Part shown: positions 6,070 to 6,879 of the stretch, one piece after another
How positions within the stretch are numbered: the stretch's first letter is position 1
Layout: every line of letters begins with the position of its first letter
Translations under genes and position numbers: made by a program
DNA from: an uncultured Candidatus Saccharibacteria bacterium
GTDB lineage: Bacteria > Patescibacteriota > Saccharimonadia > Saccharimonadales > Saccharimonadaceae
Assembly (NCBI GenBank): GCA_937919305.1
Contig: CALFQW010000119.1
Span: forward strand, 1-6,879
DNA: 6,879 nt
Direction: 5' to 3'
Notes under the pieces: generated by a model
Database searches by the model: none
Told to the model about the DNA's origin: nothing
The model's input: the letters and a program-made list of their open reading frames with translations, nothing else

Positions 6070-6879
6070 CTAGTTTACTACTCCTGCTACTGCAAGTAGC
6101 AATACCAACGTAATAACGTTCATAAATGTCACTATCGGGTAGATTGCTAGCAGCTTGATGAACACTGACCACCATCTAGCAAATGACTTCTCAGTATTTG
6201 GAAGTATCCAGGCAGCAAATGCCAGTGGTGACACAAGTATCAAGAAGACGATGAATATCTGTCGTGCGACAACAAAGAAGAGAGCAAATAGGCTCAAGAG
6301 GAGCATGACGAGGAAAGCGAGGATCATTATCAGAAATACTGCTAATATCAGAGCCGATCCGCCGATTCCGCCAAGTGAATCGGTGATATTGCTAAAGATG
6401 ATACCTATTGCTTCGCCTCGTGTTACGCCAACGCTTAGTGCGCTTTCGAAGGTGTCGCCGATAGTTTTACCTAAGATATTGAATATATCTACCAATACCG
6501 CACATACAAAGTACGAAATGTTAATCATGATGGCAGCTATGAGTATTTTGGGTAGCATTTTCTTAATACCATATGCGTTCAAGCCTACGGATGTTGCTTG
6601 AGAAAATATAACGAAAAGAATTGCTATGACTAGCGCGACGTTAGCGAAGTCTCGAAATATCCTCCAGCTAAAATAGAGGGCTCCACCAGGTGCCTCTGCG
6701 TTTGCTGGAAGCTGGCCATTCGGCAGCAACGGGTCAACTTTGAGCAGTAAATCACTAGTGTATTGCACTATTTCCTGCATGGCGTTGAAAAGGCCATTTG
6801 CAATCGGACATAATATAATATCCGTGATCAGAGCACCGACATTGCCCCCAAGAACATCTGTAATCCCAACACCACCACA
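6070..6879 (-). CDS. VirB6/TrbL-like polytopic T4SS channel protein (5' end missing)
   Basis: The frame is open to the right edge, so the start lies outside; 269 residues are visible. An internal ATG at 6780 exists, but the 33 codons before it continue a sensible protein (GGVGITDVLGGNVGALITDI, then LCPIANGLFNAM), so it is probably not the start. Membrane segments, numbered from the first visible residue: about 75-96, 108-136, 174-204, 205-224 and 238-266. The signature SPLAFAAWILPNTEKSFARW (217-236), followed by a Trp and a long hydrophobic stretch, is typical of VirB6/TrbL-like proteins of CPR and some Firmicutes T4SSs. VirB6 forms part of the inner-membrane channel and is needed for substrate transfer. 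The gene is the first visible of the operon, and PrgI and VirB4 downstream support the call. The protein stops right after its last hydrophobic segment (VAGVVN), where related long VirB6 proteins continue with another helix and a cytoplasmic tail; that part appears as the next gene. Confidence 0.9.
   Translation of the reverse strand, partial: CGGVGITDVLGGNVGALITDIILCPIANGLFNAMQEIVQYTSDLLLKVDPLLPNGQLPANAEAPGGALYFSWRIFRDFANVALVIAILFVIFSQATSVGLNAYGIKKMLPKILIAAIMINISYFVCAVLVDIFNILGKTIGDTFESALSVGVTRGEAIGIIFSNITDSLGGIGGSALILAVFLIMILAFLVMLLLSLFALFFVVARQIFIVFLILVSPLAFAAWILPNTEKSFARWWSVFIKLLAIYPIVTFMNVITLVLLLAVAGVVN

Noticed and set aside
6055..6075. Sequencing frameshift separating the two VirB6 parts
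   Set aside because: A TAG stop, a 4-base gap and an ATG make an ordinary operon junction, and both frames are intact to their ends. It remains possible but nothing in the sequence demands it.
6155..6601. Plus-strand open frame of 148 codons
   Set aside because: It lies wholly opposite the VirB6-like gene, whose membrane pattern and ILPNTEK signature are convincing. The plus-strand product is basic and without family features, as expected for a shadow.
6070..6780. Using the ATG at 6780 as the start of the VirB6-like gene
   Set aside because: The frame stays open for 33 more codons to the edge with coherent protein sequence and no ribosome-binding site of note before 6780, so the gene is treated as cut at its 5' end.

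Overview
The window is a fragment of one leftward (minus-strand) operon encoding the membrane and ATPase core of a minimal, Gram-positive-type type IV secretion system (T4SS). Everything readable is on the minus strand. Six genes follow each other with gaps of 4, 3, about 48, 0 and 9 bases, and the first and last run off the right and left edges. I see no tRNA, rRNA, CRISPR array, insertion sequence, terminator or convincing promoter. The plus-strand open frames lie opposite these genes and look like shadows.

In transcription order, right to left: (1) a polytopic VirB6/TrbL-like channel protein, 5' end missing; (2) a protein with one N-terminal membrane segment and a long Ala/Arg-rich soluble part, which looks like the detached end of VirB6; (3) a PrgI-family protein with two membrane segments and a long disordered tail; (4) a Pro/Gln-rich protein with a TraC/VirB4 N-terminal-like domain; (5) the VirB4 ATPase, with Walker A and B motifs; (6) a Lys/Ala/Gly-rich protein with one membrane segment, open to the left edge, in the place where pCF10-type systems have the VirB1-like protein PrgK. 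The VirB6 - PrgI - VirB4 - single-pass protein order matches prgH-prgI-prgJ-prgK of enterococcal pCF10. The difference is that two usual single proteins appear as neighbouring pairs here.

The PrgI + TraC-like + VirB4 layout, the Walker A variant AKSGAGKS, middling GC and the standard code (no internal TGA) resemble Patescibacteria/CPR genomes, most likely Candidatus Saccharibacteria. This assignment is inference from remembered family patterns, not a search. Relaxase, coupling protein (VirD4), VirB8 and a recognisable cell-wall hydrolase are not in the window, so it cannot be said whether the machine conjugates DNA, takes it up, or delivers proteins to a host cell.

Probable working arrangement: the VirB6-like pair and PrgI form the inner-membrane platform; the TraC-like protein and VirB4 together make the cytoplasmic energising ATPase docked on it; gene 6 reaches across the membrane towards the cell wall. 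Tight spacing and weak ribosome-binding sites at several junctions suggest translational coupling that keeps the subunits in step.
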